Positions 8,721-18,311 are shown, counted from the stretch's first letter. The stretch: 64,000 nt of DNA from Ruegeria lacuscaerulensis (GCF_013031245.1 NZ_WPZL01000021.1:1-64000), one strand, 5' to 3'. Numbers and translations are program-made. Notes: a model not told the origin generated them from the letters alone.

Positions 8721-10784
8721 ATGACCACTCAGAACAACCTCAACGATCCGGTCGAAGCCTATGAGGGCATCCTGGAACACCCCGAAACCGACCGTCAGAA
8801 GATCGCGGTGGCGATCGACGCGAGCGTCAAGGCTGTCGGCCATGTGGTCATGTGGGCAAACGTCCTGCTGATGGGGGCGATCTTCGCTCAGGTCTCACTG
8901 CGGTACCTGCTCAGCCAGAACTACCCCAAGTTGGACGAGATCCAATGGCATTTCTACGGTATCGTCACGATGATCGGCATCTCTTATGCCTTGATCACCG
9001 ACAGCCACGTGCGCGTTGACGTGCTGCACATGCAACTGTCGCGCCGGGCGCAGCGGGTCATCGAGGTGATCGGTATCCTGACCCTGCTGACCCCGTTCAT
9101 CTACCTGATGATTGATCAGGGATATGACTATTTCTACGAGAGCTTCCGGGTCGATGAACGTTCGGACAGTCCTACCGGTCTGCCTGCGCGTTGGGCTTTC
9201 AAAGCGGTTATTCCGATCAGTTTTGTTTTGTTGGCGCTGGCGGCGCTGGCGCGGCTGATCCACGACGGACACGCGCTGCTTTATGGGCCAGCCTCGGAAC
9301 GTGAGGGCGCACCCTTGCGCCGCATCCTGCTGGTTCTGGCCGTGTTTGCCGCCGTCTGCGTTGGGCTGACCTTCCTGGTGGAGACGACCGAGGAAAAACT
9401 GGTCATCGCAATGTTCCTGACCTTCATCGCGCTGCTCTTCACCGGCTATCCGGTGGCTTGGGTACTGGCGGGTGTCGGTGTGGCCTATTGCGGACTGGCC
9501 TATCTGTTCGACAACGATCTGATGTTGTGGACGGGGCTTGAGAGCACCTTTACCGGGCTCGACTATCTGACCCTTGGTGCTGTGGTGAACCGGGTTTATG
9601 CGACCATGTCCAATGCGGTTCTGGTGGCCCTGCCTATGTTTATCTTCATGGGTCTGATGCTGGACGAAAGCGGGGTGGCCGAACGTTTGATGACGTCAAT
9701 GCAGCGTCTGTTTGGTACTGTACGCGGCGGGCTGGCCATCACAGTGACCCTGATCGGGATTATTCTGGCAGCCTCGACGGGCATCATTGGTGCGTCCGTG
9801 GTGTTGTTGGGTGTCCTGTCGCTGCCGTCGATGATGCAGCAGAAATATCAGCCGACTTTGGCCGCGGGTGTTGTTTCGGCATCCGGTACGCTGGGCATCC
9901 TGATCCCGCCCTCGATCATGTTGGTGATCATGGCCGACCAGATGGCCCTGTCGGTCGGAGACCTGTTCATGGCCGCCGTTTTCCCCGGCGTGATCATTGG
10001 TGGTCTGTATCTGACCTACATTTTCATTCTGGCACTGGTGAAACGTGACGCGGCCCCTGTGCCCGAGGGTGCCAAGGCCCCAGACTGGGCCGCTGTCAAG
10101 GACGTGCTGATTGCCGTCATTCCGACGCTGGTACTGATCCTGGCCGTGCTGGGTTCCATCTTCGCGGGTCTGACCACGCCGACCGAAGCTTCGGGTATCG
10201 GTGCTCTGGGCGCGACCCTGCTGGCACTGGGCTATCGCAAGCTGACCTTCAAGAAGCTGTGGAACGTGCTGGTGTCGACCTTCAACACCACCGCCTATAT
10301 CTTTGCGATTTTCCTTGGTGCGACGGTCTTCTCTTATGTCCTGCGGGAACTGGGCGGGGACGAACTGATCGAACATGTGGTGCAATCCACCGGATTTGGC
10401 GCCAACGGTACGGTTCTCTTTATCCTGTTCATCGTCTTCCTGCTTGGCTTCGTGTTGGACTGGATCGAGATTACGCTGATCGTTCTGCCCTTGATGCGCC
10501 CCATCGTGAACGGGCTGGGCATCGACATCCCCGGATTTGGCGTTTTGGATGAACCGGCTTTGGTGTGGTTCGTGATCCTGGTCGCGGTGACGCTGCAAAC
10601 CAGCTTCCTGACGCCGCCCGTAGGCTTTGCGCTGTTCTACCTGAAAGGCGTTTGCCCGCCCGAGATCAAGCTGATGCACATCTACAAGGGCATCATCCCC
10701 TTTGTGCTGCTGCAGTTGACTGGTCTGGCGCTGGTCTTCCTGTGGCCGACCCTTGCCACCTGGCTGCCTTCGGTCGCCTATTAA
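8721..10784 (+). CDS. TRAP transporter fused permease (DctQ-DctM)
   Basis: A 687-residue integral membrane protein. Residues about 35-200 look like the four-helix small subunit (DctQ), and about 220-680 like the twelve-helix large subunit (DctM), with the family's ASTGIIGASVVLLGVLSLP and GTLGILIPPSIMLVIM segments. TRAP systems use the sodium gradient to import carboxylates. The ATG at 8721 has GCGAGGA six bases upstream; an ATG at 8715 is too close to that site. All three genes 8715-11948 share one reading frame, which leaves a very long open antisense frame that is not a gene. Confidence 0.93.
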   Translation: MTTQNNLNDPVEAYEGILEHPETDRQKIAVAIDASVKAVGHVVMWANVLLMGAIFAQVSLRYLLSQNYPKLDEIQWHFYGIVTMIGISYALITDSHVRVDVLHMQLSRRAQRVIEVIGILTLLTPFIYLMIDQGYDYFYESFRVDERSDSPTGLPARWAFKAVIPISFVLLALAALARLIHDGHALLYGPASEREGAPLRRILLVLAVFAAVCVGLTFLVETTEEKLVIAMFLTFIALLFTGYPVAWVLAGVGVAYCGLAYLFDNDLMLWTGLESTFTGLDYLTLGAVVNRVYATMSNAVLVALPMFIFMGLMLDESGVAERLMTSMQRLFGTVRGGLAITVTLIGIILAASTGIIGASVVLLGVLSLPSMMQQKYQPTLAAGVVSASGTLGILIPPSIMLVIMADQMALSVGDLFMAAVFPGVIIGGLYLTYIFILALVKRDAAPVPEGAKAPDWAAVKDVLIAVIPTLVLILAVLGSIFAGLTTPTEASGIGALGATLLALGYRKLTFKKLWNVLVSTFNTTAYIFAIFLGATVFSYVLRELGGDELIEHVVQSTGFGANGTVLFILFIVFLLGFVLDWIEITLIVLPLMRPIVNGLGIDIPGFGVLDEPALVWFVILVAVTLQTSFLTPPVGFALFYLKGVCPPEIKLMHIYKGIIPFVLLQLTGLALVFLWPTLATWLPSVAY

Positions 10785-10796
10785 GGAGTTCTCCCG

Positions 10797-11948
10797 ATGC
10801 GTTTGAGCCAATGCCATAACTTCCACGACTTCCGGCTGCTGGCCAGGAAACGGCTGCCGGGGCCCATCTTCAACTACATCGATGGCGGCGCAGATGACGA
10901 GGTGACGTATCGGGAGAACACAAGCGCGTTTGACCGTTGCGATCTGCTGCCTTCCGTGCTCCGCGGAGTGTCCGAAGTGGACATGTCGGTCACCGTCATG
11001 GGGCAAAAGCTGGATATGCCGGTCTATTGCTCGCCCACCGCCTTGCAGCGCCTGTTCCACCATCAGGGCGAGCGCGCCGTCGCGGCGGCGGCCGAGAAAT
11101 ATGGCACCATGTTTGGTGTTTCCTCTCTGGGAACCGTGTCGCTCGAGGAACTGCGGCAAAAGCACAAGAACCCGCAGGTCTACCAGTTTTATTTCCACAA
11201 GGATCGCGGATTGAACACCGCGATGATGCGGCGCGCGAAGGAGGCTGGTGTCGAAGTCATGATGCTGACCGTCGACAGCATCACCGGCGGTAACCGCGAG
11301 CGCGACCTGCGCACCGGATTCTCGATCCCGTTTCGCCTGACGCTGGGCGGCATGATCCAGTTCGCAATCAAGCCGATGTGGGGGATCAACTATGTAACCC
11401 ACGAAAAATTCCGTCTGCCGCAACTGGAAGAGCATGTGGATATGGGCGGTGGTGCCAGCTCTATCGGGGGTTACTTCACCGACATGCTCGACCCGTCGAT
11501 GAGTTGGGAGGACGTGGCCCAGATGGTGCGTGAATGGGACGGCCAGTTCTGCCTCAAAGGCATCATGACCGTCGAAGACGCCCGCCGCGCCGCCGAGATC
11601 GGCTGCACCGGCATCATCTTGTCGAACCATGGTGGCCGTCAGTTGGATGGTTCGCGCACGCCCTTCGATCAACTGGCCGAGATTGTCGACGCGGTCGGTG
11701 ACAAGCTGGACGTAATGATGGACAGCGGTATCCAGCGTGGAACCCATGTGTTGAAAGCGCTGTCGCTGGGGGCTAAGGCCATCGGGGTAGGGCGGCACTA
11801 TCTGTACCCGCTGGCCGCCGCAGGGCAGGCGGGTGTCGAGCGCGCGTTGGGATTGATGCGTGCCGAGATCGAACGCGACATGAAACTGATGGGCGTGACC
11901 CGCATTGACCAGCTGAGCCGCGAGAGCATTCGGTTTCGCAACGCATAG
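10797..11948 (+). CDS. lldD: L-lactate dehydrogenase (FMN, quinone type)
   Basis: A 383-residue member of the FMN alpha-hydroxyacid dehydrogenase family. Visible are the N-terminal FNYIDGGADDE segment, the FMN-contacting lysine in FCLKGI, and the catalytic histidine in SNHGGRQLDGS followed by the MMDSGIQRGTHV and GAKAIGVGRHYLY phosphate-binding strands. It oxidises L-lactate to pyruvate and passes electrons to the respiratory chain. An AAGGAG site precedes the ATG, 12 bases after the permease stop. Other 2-hydroxyacids (mandelate, glycolate) remain possible, but pairing with dld favours lactate. Confidence 0.93.
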   Translation: MRLSQCHNFHDFRLLARKRLPGPIFNYIDGGADDEVTYRENTSAFDRCDLLPSVLRGVSEVDMSVTVMGQKLDMPVYCSPTALQRLFHHQGERAVAAAAEKYGTMFGVSSLGTVSLEELRQKHKNPQVYQFYFHKDRGLNTAMMRRAKEAGVEVMMLTVDSITGGNRERDLRTGFSIPFRLTLGGMIQFAIKPMWGINYVTHEKFRLPQLEEHVDMGGGASSIGGYFTDMLDPSMSWEDVAQMVREWDGQFCLKGIMTVEDARRAAEIGCTGIILSNHGGRQLDGSRTPFDQLAEIVDAVGDKLDVMMDSGIQRGTHVLKALSLGAKAIGVGRHYLYPLAAAGQAGVERALGLMRAEIERDMKLMGVTRIDQLSRESIRFRNA

Positions 11949-11966
11949 ACTGTGACGAGGGCTGTC

Positions 11967-13661
11967 ATGACCAATGAGGACCTGATCAAATCTTTCCGTT
12001 CCATCGTTGGTTCGCGCCATGTTCTGACAGGAAAGCGCGCGACCGAACGGTTCCGCAGAGGTTTCCGTTCGGGCGAGGGTGAGGCGCTGTGCGTTATCCA
12101 GCCCGGAACACTGCTGGAACAATGGAAGGTGCTTCAGGCCTGCGTCGCGGCAGACAAGATCGTTATCATGCAGGCGGCCAATACAGGGTTGACCGAAGGC
12201 TCGACACCTTCGGGCAGCTATGACCGGGATGTGGTGCTGATCAATACTCGCCGGATGGATACGTTGGTGCCATTGAACAACGGTGAGCAGATTGTCAGCT
12301 TTCCCGGGGCCACCCTGTTCGCTCTGGAAAAACTGCTGACGCCGCTGGGGCGCGAGCCGCATTCGGTGATTGGCTCGTCTTGCATCGGGGCGTCGATTGT
12401 CGGCGGGGTTTGCAACAACTCGGGCGGATCTCTGGTTGAGCGCGGACCGGTCTACACCGAGCTTTCTGTTTGGGCCCGGATCACCGAGCAGGGCCAGCTG
12501 GAACTGGTCAACCACCTCGGCATTGATCTTGGCGAAACGCCCGAGGAGATTCTGGGCAATCTGGACGCCGGAACCTTTGACCGGACCCCCGGCGCCACGA
12601 ATAAACGCGCCTCGGCCAGTGACTATGCGCAGATCGTGCGCGATGTAGAGGCCGAAACACCGGCCCGGTTCAACGCGGACAAGGCAAAGCTTTTCGAATC
12701 CGCCGGGTCCGCCGGAAAGTTGGCCGTTTTCGCAGTGCGCCTGGATACCTTTCCGAAGAACGACACTGAACAAGTGTTCTACATCGGCACTAACGATCCG
12801 GATGATCTGGCCGCTTTGCGCCGCCACATCCTGTCCGAGCTCAAATCTCTGCCGGTCTCTGCCGAATACATGCAACGGGACGTGTTCGACATCACCGCGC
12901 GCTATGGCAAGGATACCGTCGTGATGATCGATAAGCTGGGCACCAACCGGCTGCCAATGTTCTTTGCCATGAAGGGGGCAGTGGATGCCCGCTTGCGCCG
13001 GATTCCGTTTTTGCGAAACTTCACAGACCGTTTCATGCAGACGGCTGTTGCGCTCTGGCCACGTGTTCTGCCCAAGCGGATGGTGGAGTTCCGCGATCGT
13101 TATGAGCATCACCTGATCCTCAAGATGAAAGATCGGGGAATTGATGAGGTCATGGCATGGCTGCCTGATTTCCTGAAAGACCGCGACGCCGATTTCTTTG
13201 AATGCACAGCGCGCGAAGCAAAGATTGCAGGTCTGCACCGTTTTGCCGCTGCAGGGGCCGCCGTGCGTTACATGGCCATCCATGCCGGCGAGGTTGAGGA
13301 CATCATTGCTCTCGACGTCGCCTTGCGTCGAAACGATAAGGATTGGCTTGAAAAACTGCCGCCAGAGATCGACGACCAAATCGTCCACAAACTCTATTAC
13401 GGCCATTTCATGTGCCACGTGATGCATCAGGATTACGTGGTCCGCAAAGGGGCAGACCCCAAGGCGCTGAAGGCGGCCATGCTCAAATTGTTTGATGAGC
13501 GTGGGGCGGAATACCCAGCCGAGCACAATGTCGGTCATTTGTACGCCGCCAAACCGGATCTGGCCGCGCATTACAAGTGTTGCGACCCGACCAATTCATT
13601 CAATCCCGGTATTGGCAAAATGTCGAAGGCCCGTGATTACGCCGAGGATGGGCCGCGTTAG
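11967..13661 (+). CDS. dld: D-lactate dehydrogenase, quinone-dependent (Dld type)
   Basis: A 564-residue FAD flavoprotein of the membrane-associated Dld family rather than the GlcD-like family. The N-terminal FAD-binding domain has the ANTGLTEGSTPSGSYDRDVV and SFPGATLFALEKLL segments. The C-terminus carries the Dld signature AEHNVGHLYAAKP followed by DPTNSFNPGIGKMSK. Length is close to the Escherichia coli enzyme. The ATG at 11967 has GAGG six bases upstream; a GTG at 11952 is an alternative. With lldD and the TRAP transporter it gives use of both lactate isomers. Confidence 0.93.
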   Translation: MTNEDLIKSFRSIVGSRHVLTGKRATERFRRGFRSGEGEALCVIQPGTLLEQWKVLQACVAADKIVIMQAANTGLTEGSTPSGSYDRDVVLINTRRMDTLVPLNNGEQIVSFPGATLFALEKLLTPLGREPHSVIGSSCIGASIVGGVCNNSGGSLVERGPVYTELSVWARITEQGQLELVNHLGIDLGETPEEILGNLDAGTFDRTPGATNKRASASDYAQIVRDVEAETPARFNADKAKLFESAGSAGKLAVFAVRLDTFPKNDTEQVFYIGTNDPDDLAALRRHILSELKSLPVSAEYMQRDVFDITARYGKDTVVMIDKLGTNRLPMFFAMKGAVDARLRRIPFLRNFTDRFMQTAVALWPRVLPKRMVEFRDRYEHHLILKMKDRGIDEVMAWLPDFLKDRDADFFECTAREAKIAGLHRFAAAGAAVRYMAIHAGEVEDIIALDVALRRNDKDWLEKLPPEIDDQIVHKLYYGHFMCHVMHQDYVVRKGADPKALKAAMLKLFDERGAEYPAEHNVGHLYAAKPDLAAHYKCCDPTNSFNPGIGKMSKARDYAEDGPR

Positions 13662-13822
13662 TCGGTTGTCAGGCAAGTACACTCGGGCAACATCGACCAT
13701 CGGGCTAGGGAAGCCGCGACAGCTTGGGTTTGGGCGCCGCCCCTCTGTGCATTGCAACTTGCTTTTGGGGTTTTTCTGATGCTTACGTCCCAATGTACAC
13801 TTAGCGAGTTGATCGGAGCCCG

Positions 13823-14533
13823 GTGACTTTGAGAGACTGCCCTACAGACAGTGAACTGACAGCCGCCCTGCGGGCTGGCATCAAATCGGGCGAATTCCTG
13901 AAAAACGGCAAATTGCTGCCCGAGCGTATACTGGCCGAAGCATTGTCAGTGACGCGGACACGAATGCGGCGCATTCTTGATTTCTTAGAGGAAGACGGCA
14001 CCGTATTTCGGCGCCACGGACAGGGCACGTTTGTCTCGCCGCCTCCTGCCGTAGGTGCCAGCCCATTCCGGGCCGTTGCGGCCAAGGTCATGCCCCGCGA
14101 CGTGATGGAAGTCCGGTTGGAAATTGAACCGGCGCTTGCGGCCTTGGCCGCGCAGCGCGCAACCGTAAAGGAACTGAAAACACTTGAGCAGCTGACGCAA
14201 GCCTCGCTGGATGCGGCTGATACGCAAGCCTATGGCGTTGCCGATGACATCTTTCACTACAAGATCGCAGAGCTGGCGCATAACCCGCTGTTTTTGACAG
14301 TTTACGACTCGATCCGCGCTGTGCGGCGGCAGGCAGAATGGACCCGTCAGCGCGAAACGCGGTATTCGGCCTCAACTCTGGTTCGTTTGCGGGAACAGCA
14401 TCTGCAATTGTTCAGCGACATCGCTGCCCGCAACAGCAAGGCTGCCGCTGAAACAATGGAAACGCATTTATTGTCGGTCTCAAACGCAATGCTGAGGGAC
14501 CGCTCTTATGGCAGGGTGATCGACACGGATTAA
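13823..14533 (+). CDS. GntR-family regulator with FCD domain
   Basis: A 236-residue regulator starting at GTG with a CGGAG ribosome site. The N-terminal GntR winged helix reads GKLLPERILAEALSVTRTRM followed by the RRHGQGTFV wing. The rest is an FCD-type domain with DDIFHYKIAELAHNPLF. It follows dld by about 160 bases in the same direction and is convergent with queF, so it may belong functionally to the lactate block, but no operator resembling the TGGT/ACCA sites is near it. The ligand is unknown. Confidence 0.85.
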   Translation: MTLRDCPTDSELTAALRAGIKSGEFLKNGKLLPERILAEALSVTRTRMRRILDFLEEDGTVFRRHGQGTFVSPPPAVGASPFRAVAAKVMPRDVMEVRLEIEPALAALAAQRATVKELKTLEQLTQASLDAADTQAYGVADDIFHYKIAELAHNPLFLTVYDSIRAVRRQAEWTRQRETRYSASTLVRLREQHLQLFSDIAARNSKAAAETMETHLLSVSNAMLRDRSYGRVIDTD

Positions 14534-14592
14534 GGGCAGTTACGCGCGGCTGTTGGACGGATTTTACGGGTGAACGCCGTGGGTTCTGATTT

Positions 14593-15054
14593 TCAACCGC
14601 GCCCGCGATAGGGGGGTACGCCCTGATCGGGGATCCAGACGCCTTCCGGCATTGCTCCGGTTTGCCAAAAGACATCAATCGGAATGCCGCCGCGCGGGTA
14701 CCAATACCCTCCGATCCGCAGCCAGCGGGGCGACAGAAACTCGACCAGACGGCGGGCGATGGATACAGTGCAATCCTCGTGAAACGCGCCATGGTTGCGG
14801 AAGGACCCGAGAAACAGTTTCAGGGATTTCGATTCCACCAGCCATTCACCGGGGACATAATCGATCACCAGATGGGCAAAATCCGGCTGGCCTGTCATCG
14901 GGCAGAGCGAGGTGAACTCGGGCGCGGTGAAGCGCACGCAATATTCAATGTCAGCCTGAGGGTTCTGCACCCGTTCCAACTCGGCCACTTCAGGTGAGGC
15001 CGGCAGTTCGGTTTTCCCGCCCAACTGGGTCAGGTCGCTGTAGATGGTTTCCAT
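14593..15054 (-). CDS. queF: PreQ0 reductase (7-cyano-7-deazaguanine reductase)
   Basis: A 153-residue single-domain enzyme of the short QueF type. The catalytic cysteine is C51 in [13 protein letters not shown], with the partner aspartate D58, and the QueF motif [20 protein letters not shown] follows. It reduces the nitrile of preQ0 to the amine preQ1 with NADPH. An AGGAG site precedes the ATG. It is last in the queC-D-E-F run on the minus strand and completes preQ1 synthesis. Confidence 0.96.
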   Translation of the reverse strand: METIYSDLTQLGGKTELPASPEVAELERVQNPQADIEYCVRFTAPEFTSLCPMTGQPDFAHLVIDYVPGEWLVESKSLKLFLGSFRNHGAFHEDCTVSIARRLVEFLSPRWLRIGGYWYPRGGIPIDVFWQTGAMPEGVWIPDQGVPPYRGRG

Positions 15055-15073
15055 ATCATGCTCCTATCCGGGG

Positions 15074-15784
15074 TCAGACCCCGCGTTTGTTGCCCCACAG
15101 CAGAACGTGCAGTTGTGGCAGGACCCTGGGTGCGAACCAGCCATCGGCGGTGACTTTTTCGACCAGCCACAGCAGCCGGTCCGACAGGTTCTGTGGATCG
15201 ACGGGCAGGTCGGGATCAACCTCGGGATTGCCCGGTTGCAAATACAGGGGCAGCGCCGGGTAACGATCCGTCACTGCGCGGGCCCAATTGTAATCGACCT
15301 CATCAAAAATCACGATTTTCATTACGACCTTTGGGCCGTTTCGCGCGGCTACGATGCAGGCCGCGAAGGTATCCCAGTCCACGGTTTCACCACTCGAGGG
15401 CGGTTTTGGGCTAAGGACCAGCGTGTCCAGATCGCCAAACCACGGCTTGGCCACCGACCCTTGGGTTTCGCAGGCAAAGCGGTATCCTTCGGCCTTGCCC
15501 CGCGCGATCAATGGACCGAATTCCTGAATGGCCGGGTTGCCACCGGACAACGATACGGTCAACGGCCGTCCGCCCGACAATTTGCGGACCCGTTCCCAGA
15601 CCGTTTCCGTGGACATCGCCGCCCAGTCATGGCGAAAGGCCGGATCGACCGCATGCATGCTGTCGCACCAGCTACAGCGGTAATCGCAGCCGCCTGTACG
15701 CACGAAAACGGTGGGCTCTCCGATCAACGCGCCTTCGCCCTGAATCGTGGGGCCGAAAATCTCGGCAATTCGCAGGCGGGTCAT
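15074..15784 (-). CDS. queE: 7-carboxy-7-deazaguanine synthase
   Basis: A 236-residue radical-SAM enzyme. It has the N-terminal GPTIQGEG motif and the cluster cysteines C33, C37 and C40 in [11 protein letters not shown]. It rearranges 6-carboxytetrahydropterin to 7-carboxy-7-deazaguanine. Its start overlaps the queD stop by four bases, so the two are translationally coupled. Confidence 0.95.
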   Translation of the reverse strand: MTRLRIAEIFGPTIQGEGALIGEPTVFVRTGGCDYRCSWCDSMHAVDPAFRHDWAAMSTETVWERVRKLSGGRPLTVSLSGGNPAIQEFGPLIARGKAEGYRFACETQGSVAKPWFGDLDTLVLSPKPPSSGETVDWDTFAACIVAARNGPKVVMKIVIFDEVDYNWARAVTDRYPALPLYLQPGNPEVDPDLPVDPQNLSDRLLWLVEKVTADGWFAPRVLPQLHVLLWGNKRGV

Positions 15785-16134
15785 GGGCGGTACTCGGCCC
15801 AGGTCTTTGGCGTTTCACTGACCCGCACGGCGGCGGTTTCCGGCCAGCGCGCGGCACACCAGTCATAGAAATGGCGCGCCATGTTTTCCGCCGTGGTCAG
15901 GATGTTCATTACGTCGTTCAGGTGCCTGTGATCGAATGTCTCGTCGATATAGGTCTTAAGCGGCCTAAGCTCACCATAATCCTGCACAAACCCGTCTGGA
16001 TTCAGTTCGCACGCGGCCAGTTCGACTTCGACCACATAGTTATGCCCGTGCATCCGCGCGCATTGGTGATCGTCGGGCAGGTGGGTCAGCTGGTGCGAGG
16101 CCGAAAAGTGGAACTCCTTAGTGATCCGGTACAT
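15781..16134 (-). CDS. queD: 6-carboxytetrahydropterin synthase
   Basis: A 117-residue enzyme of the tunnelling-fold PTPS/QueD family. The zinc histidines are H14 (FSASHQL) and H29/H31 (RMHGHNY), and the catalytic cysteine C25 sits in [11 protein letters not shown]. It converts dihydroneopterin triphosphate to 6-carboxytetrahydropterin. It shares one base with the queC stop and overlaps queE, consistent with one operon. Confidence 0.95.
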   Translation of the reverse strand: MYRITKEFHFSASHQLTHLPDDHQCARMHGHNYVVEVELAACELNPDGFVQDYGELRPLKTYIDETFDHRHLNDVMNILTTAENMARHFYDWCAARWPETAAVRVSETPKTWAEYRP

Positions 16135-16835
16135 CAGGCGGATTCCTTCTGCGCCGTGGCCGCAACCCAGAAGTCCGGGTCTTCATAGGTTGTCGGGTCC
16201 TGGACCCCGGCCAGGTGAAATGCTTCACGCCGTTCCACGCAGGTACCACAGCGCCCGCAATGGTGTTCGCCCCCCTTGTAGCAGGACCACGTCTGAGCAA
16301 GCGGCGTGTCACAACGGGTGCCTTCGGTCACGATATCGGCCTTGCTGCGATGTACGAAGGGGGTGAACAGCGACACGTCGGCGTACCCGTCCAGCGCCTG
16401 TTTCTGCATTGCCTCAAAGGCTTCAGTAAATGCAGGGCGGCAATCGGGATAGATAAAATGATCCCCGCCATGCACGGCCGTTGCCACGGCATCGGCCCCC
16501 CGCGCGGCTGCCGCGCCAAACGCCACGGTCAGCATGATGGCGTTGCGGTTGGGCACCACGGTCACGCGCATGCTGTCTTCGGCATAGTGCCCGTCTGGCA
16601 CGTCGACATCGTCAGTCAGCGCGGAGCCGGTCAGAACCGCTCCGACCGGGCGCAGGTCGATGATGTCATGGGGTACACCCAGCCGCTTCGCGCACAGCGC
16701 GGCAAAGTCCAGTTCCTTGCGGTGTCGTTGGCCGTAGTCAAAGGAAATCAGGCCCGTCAGCTGGTGATCGCGCGCAACCATATGTGCCAGCGATACCGAA
16801 TCCAGCCCGCCTGAGCAGATTACGATCGTTTTCAT
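16134..16835 (-). CDS. queC: 7-cyano-7-deazaguanine (preQ0) synthase
   Basis: A 233-residue ATP-dependent amidotransferase-like ligase. The PP-loop SGGLDS at residues 8-13 binds ATP, and a C-terminal zinc site uses the cysteines in CYKGGEHHCGRCGTC. It converts 7-carboxy-7-deazaguanine to preQ0. It is first in the que operon, and its ribosome site AAGGG (16843-16847) forms the 3' end of a preQ1 riboswitch, so its translation should fall when preQ1 is abundant. Confidence 0.95.
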   Translation of the reverse strand: MKTIVICSGGLDSVSLAHMVARDHQLTGLISFDYGQRHRKELDFAALCAKRLGVPHDIIDLRPVGAVLTGSALTDDVDVPDGHYAEDSMRVTVVPNRNAIMLTVAFGAAAARGADAVATAVHGGDHFIYPDCRPAFTEAFEAMQKQALDGYADVSLFTPFVHRSKADIVTEGTRCDTPLAQTWSCYKGGEHHCGRCGTCVERREAFHLAGVQDPTTYEDPDFWVAATAQKESA

Positions 16836-16843
16836 ATTTGAAC

Positions 16844-16877
16844 CCTTGTTTTGTTACCCGGGTAGGCTGCGACCGGG
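16844..16877 (-). promoter_or_regulatory. PreQ1-I riboswitch overlapping the queC ribosome site
   Basis: Read on the minus strand, a 5-bp stem CCCGG/CCGGG encloses a TCGCAGCCTAC loop and is followed by an A-rich tail ending AACAAAACAAGG. This is the layout and near-exact core of the 34-nucleotide preQ1-I aptamer known from Thermoanaerobacter. The terminal AAGG pairs with CCT of the loop in the known fold and is also the Shine-Dalgarno of queC, seven bases before the ATG. Translational repression by preQ1 is the expected mechanism. Confidence 0.92.
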
Positions 16878-16990
16878 ACGCGCCCTGTTAACCTGTGCGC
16901 TCAGGCCTGCCAAGGCCCAATTGCACAGGACAGGCTCACGATTCAGACATGATTCAGGCGGTGCGATTGGACAGGATTGCCATTTGACCC

Positions 16991-18115
16991 TTAATCAAAT
17001 TGATCGCTCAAGTACTCCGACAGTATGTCCAGCCCCTCTCGTAGCGCGTCGGGGTCGTTGGCAAAGCCGATGCGAACGTACCCCTCCATGTCAAAGGCGT
17101 CACCCGGGGTAAGCATGACACCGGTCTGCTGAACCAGTTCCACGCAGAATTCCCGCGAGCTTAGGGGTATGTCCAGCTTTAACATCGCCGTTGTTCCCGC
17201 GCGGGGTTTGACCCAACTGACGCGCGGCTGATTTGCGATCCATGTATCCAGCAACGCCAGATTGCTGCGCGTGATCCGGTGGCTGCGCGCCAGCAGTTTT
17301 TCGTGGTTCTCAAGGGCCATGGCGGCAAAGTGGTCGTTGATCATGCCAACTGAAATCGTATCGAAATCGCGGTGGATCAGAATTTGTTCAGTGACCTCTT
17401 TCGGCGCTGCGACCCAACCGACGCGCAAACCGGCGAGTGAAAACGCCTTTGAGGTACTCGCCGTGCTGATCCCTTTTTCGTAGATGTCCGCAATCGATGG
17501 CGACATGCCGTTCCCCTCCTGCCCAGTGCCGCGATAAACCTCGTCACAAAGCACATACGCACCGACGGATCGGGCAATCCTGACAATTTCCTGCAGCATC
17601 GCCTCGTCGATCAACGCGCCGGTCGGGTTGTTGGGATTTGTCAGAGCGATCAGTCTGGTTCCCGGCGTCACCAATTCGCGCAGGCGGTCAAGGTCAGGCA
17701 GAAACCCGTCCTCTGAACGCAGCGGCAGGATTTGAACATCGGCGCCGATACTGGCCGGGATCGAGTAGTGCTGCTGATAAGTGGGCACGATTGATACCAC
17801 CCGGTCTCCACGAGAAACCACTGCCTTATGCACCAGCATGTTGGCTGCGATCGTACCGTGGGTGATGGTGATGTCTTCGACCTTCTGATCGTCATAAAGG
17901 TTCGAAATAGCCTGGCGCAGGCGGGTTGACCCTTCTATCGCGCCATAGGTCATCTTCATGGGCAGTAATTCAGACAGATCATTCTGATTGCGCCCTGACA
18001 GTTGCAAAAGCTCTGCTATGGTGATGCTGGCGACGCAGGTTTCCGCCAGATTGTGGATGCAACGGGTTTCCCACTCATTCATCCAGATTTCGACTTTGAA
18101 TGGTTCGATGAACAT
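16991..18115 (-). CDS. PLP-dependent aminotransferase, class I/II
   Basis: A 374-residue fold-type I PLP enzyme. Visible are the LTNPNNPTGALID motif, CDEVYRG with the cofactor-contacting aspartate, the Schiff-base lysine in TSKAFSLAGLRVGW near residue 220, and the late VRIGFANDP with the carboxylate-binding arginine. Substrate is unknown; the overall pattern recalls VioD/capreomycidine-synthase-like members, but only loosely. Its ribosome site (GGAGAG) overlaps the stop of a 53-codon gene 11 bases upstream, so the two are co-translated. The divergent LuxR-type regulator is the likely controller. Confidence 0.82.
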   Translation of the reverse strand: MFIEPFKVEIWMNEWETRCIHNLAETCVASITIAELLQLSGRNQNDLSELLPMKMTYGAIEGSTRLRQAISNLYDDQKVEDITITHGTIAANMLVHKAVVSRGDRVVSIVPTYQQHYSIPASIGADVQILPLRSEDGFLPDLDRLRELVTPGTRLIALTNPNNPTGALIDEAMLQEIVRIARSVGAYVLCDEVYRGTGQEGNGMSPSIADIYEKGISTASTSKAFSLAGLRVGWVAAPKEVTEQILIHRDFDTISVGMINDHFAAMALENHEKLLARSHRITRSNLALLDTWIANQPRVSWVKPRAGTTAMLKLDIPLSSREFCVELVQQTGVMLTPGDAFDMEGYVRIGFANDPDALREGLDILSEYLSDQFD

Positions 18116-18126
18116 ATGCGCTCTCC

Positions 18127-18288
18127 TCAGGATGAAGCGTGGTCAAAAACGGGCATCGCGACGGTCTTACGATCACGGATCGCCATGATAATGCCAGTGC
18201 AAAGCGCGCGCATGGCCCGCACCAAATCCAGCTTGCCGAGGGGTGATGAAACGGTTGTATTATCCAGCGCAATCGGCAGATTTGGCAT
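18127..18288 (-). CDS. Small 53-residue protein coupled to the aminotransferase
   Basis: I do not recognise this gene. The ATG at 18288 has an excellent AAAGGAG ribosome site seven bases upstream, and its stop lies within the ribosome site of the downstream aminotransferase, which argues that it is translated. The peptide begins MPNLPIALDNTTVSSPLG and has an amphipathic central part (KLDLVRAMRALCTGIIMAIR), one cysteine, and an acidic-polar end. No signal peptide or clear membrane helix is seen. It could be a peptide substrate, a regulatory subunit or a leader peptide for the aminotransferase gene. Confidence 0.65.
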   Translation of the reverse strand: MPNLPIALDNTTVSSPLGKLDLVRAMRALCTGIIMAIRDRKTVAMPVFDHASS

Positions 18289-18311
18289 GTTTGAACTCCT
18301 TTGCGGCACCT

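Noticed and set aside
9696..13571. 1291-codon open frame on the minus strand
   Set aside because: It lies antisense to the TRAP permease, lldD and dld, which all share one reading frame, so codon bias leaves the complementary frame open. Its translation has no domain and unusual composition.
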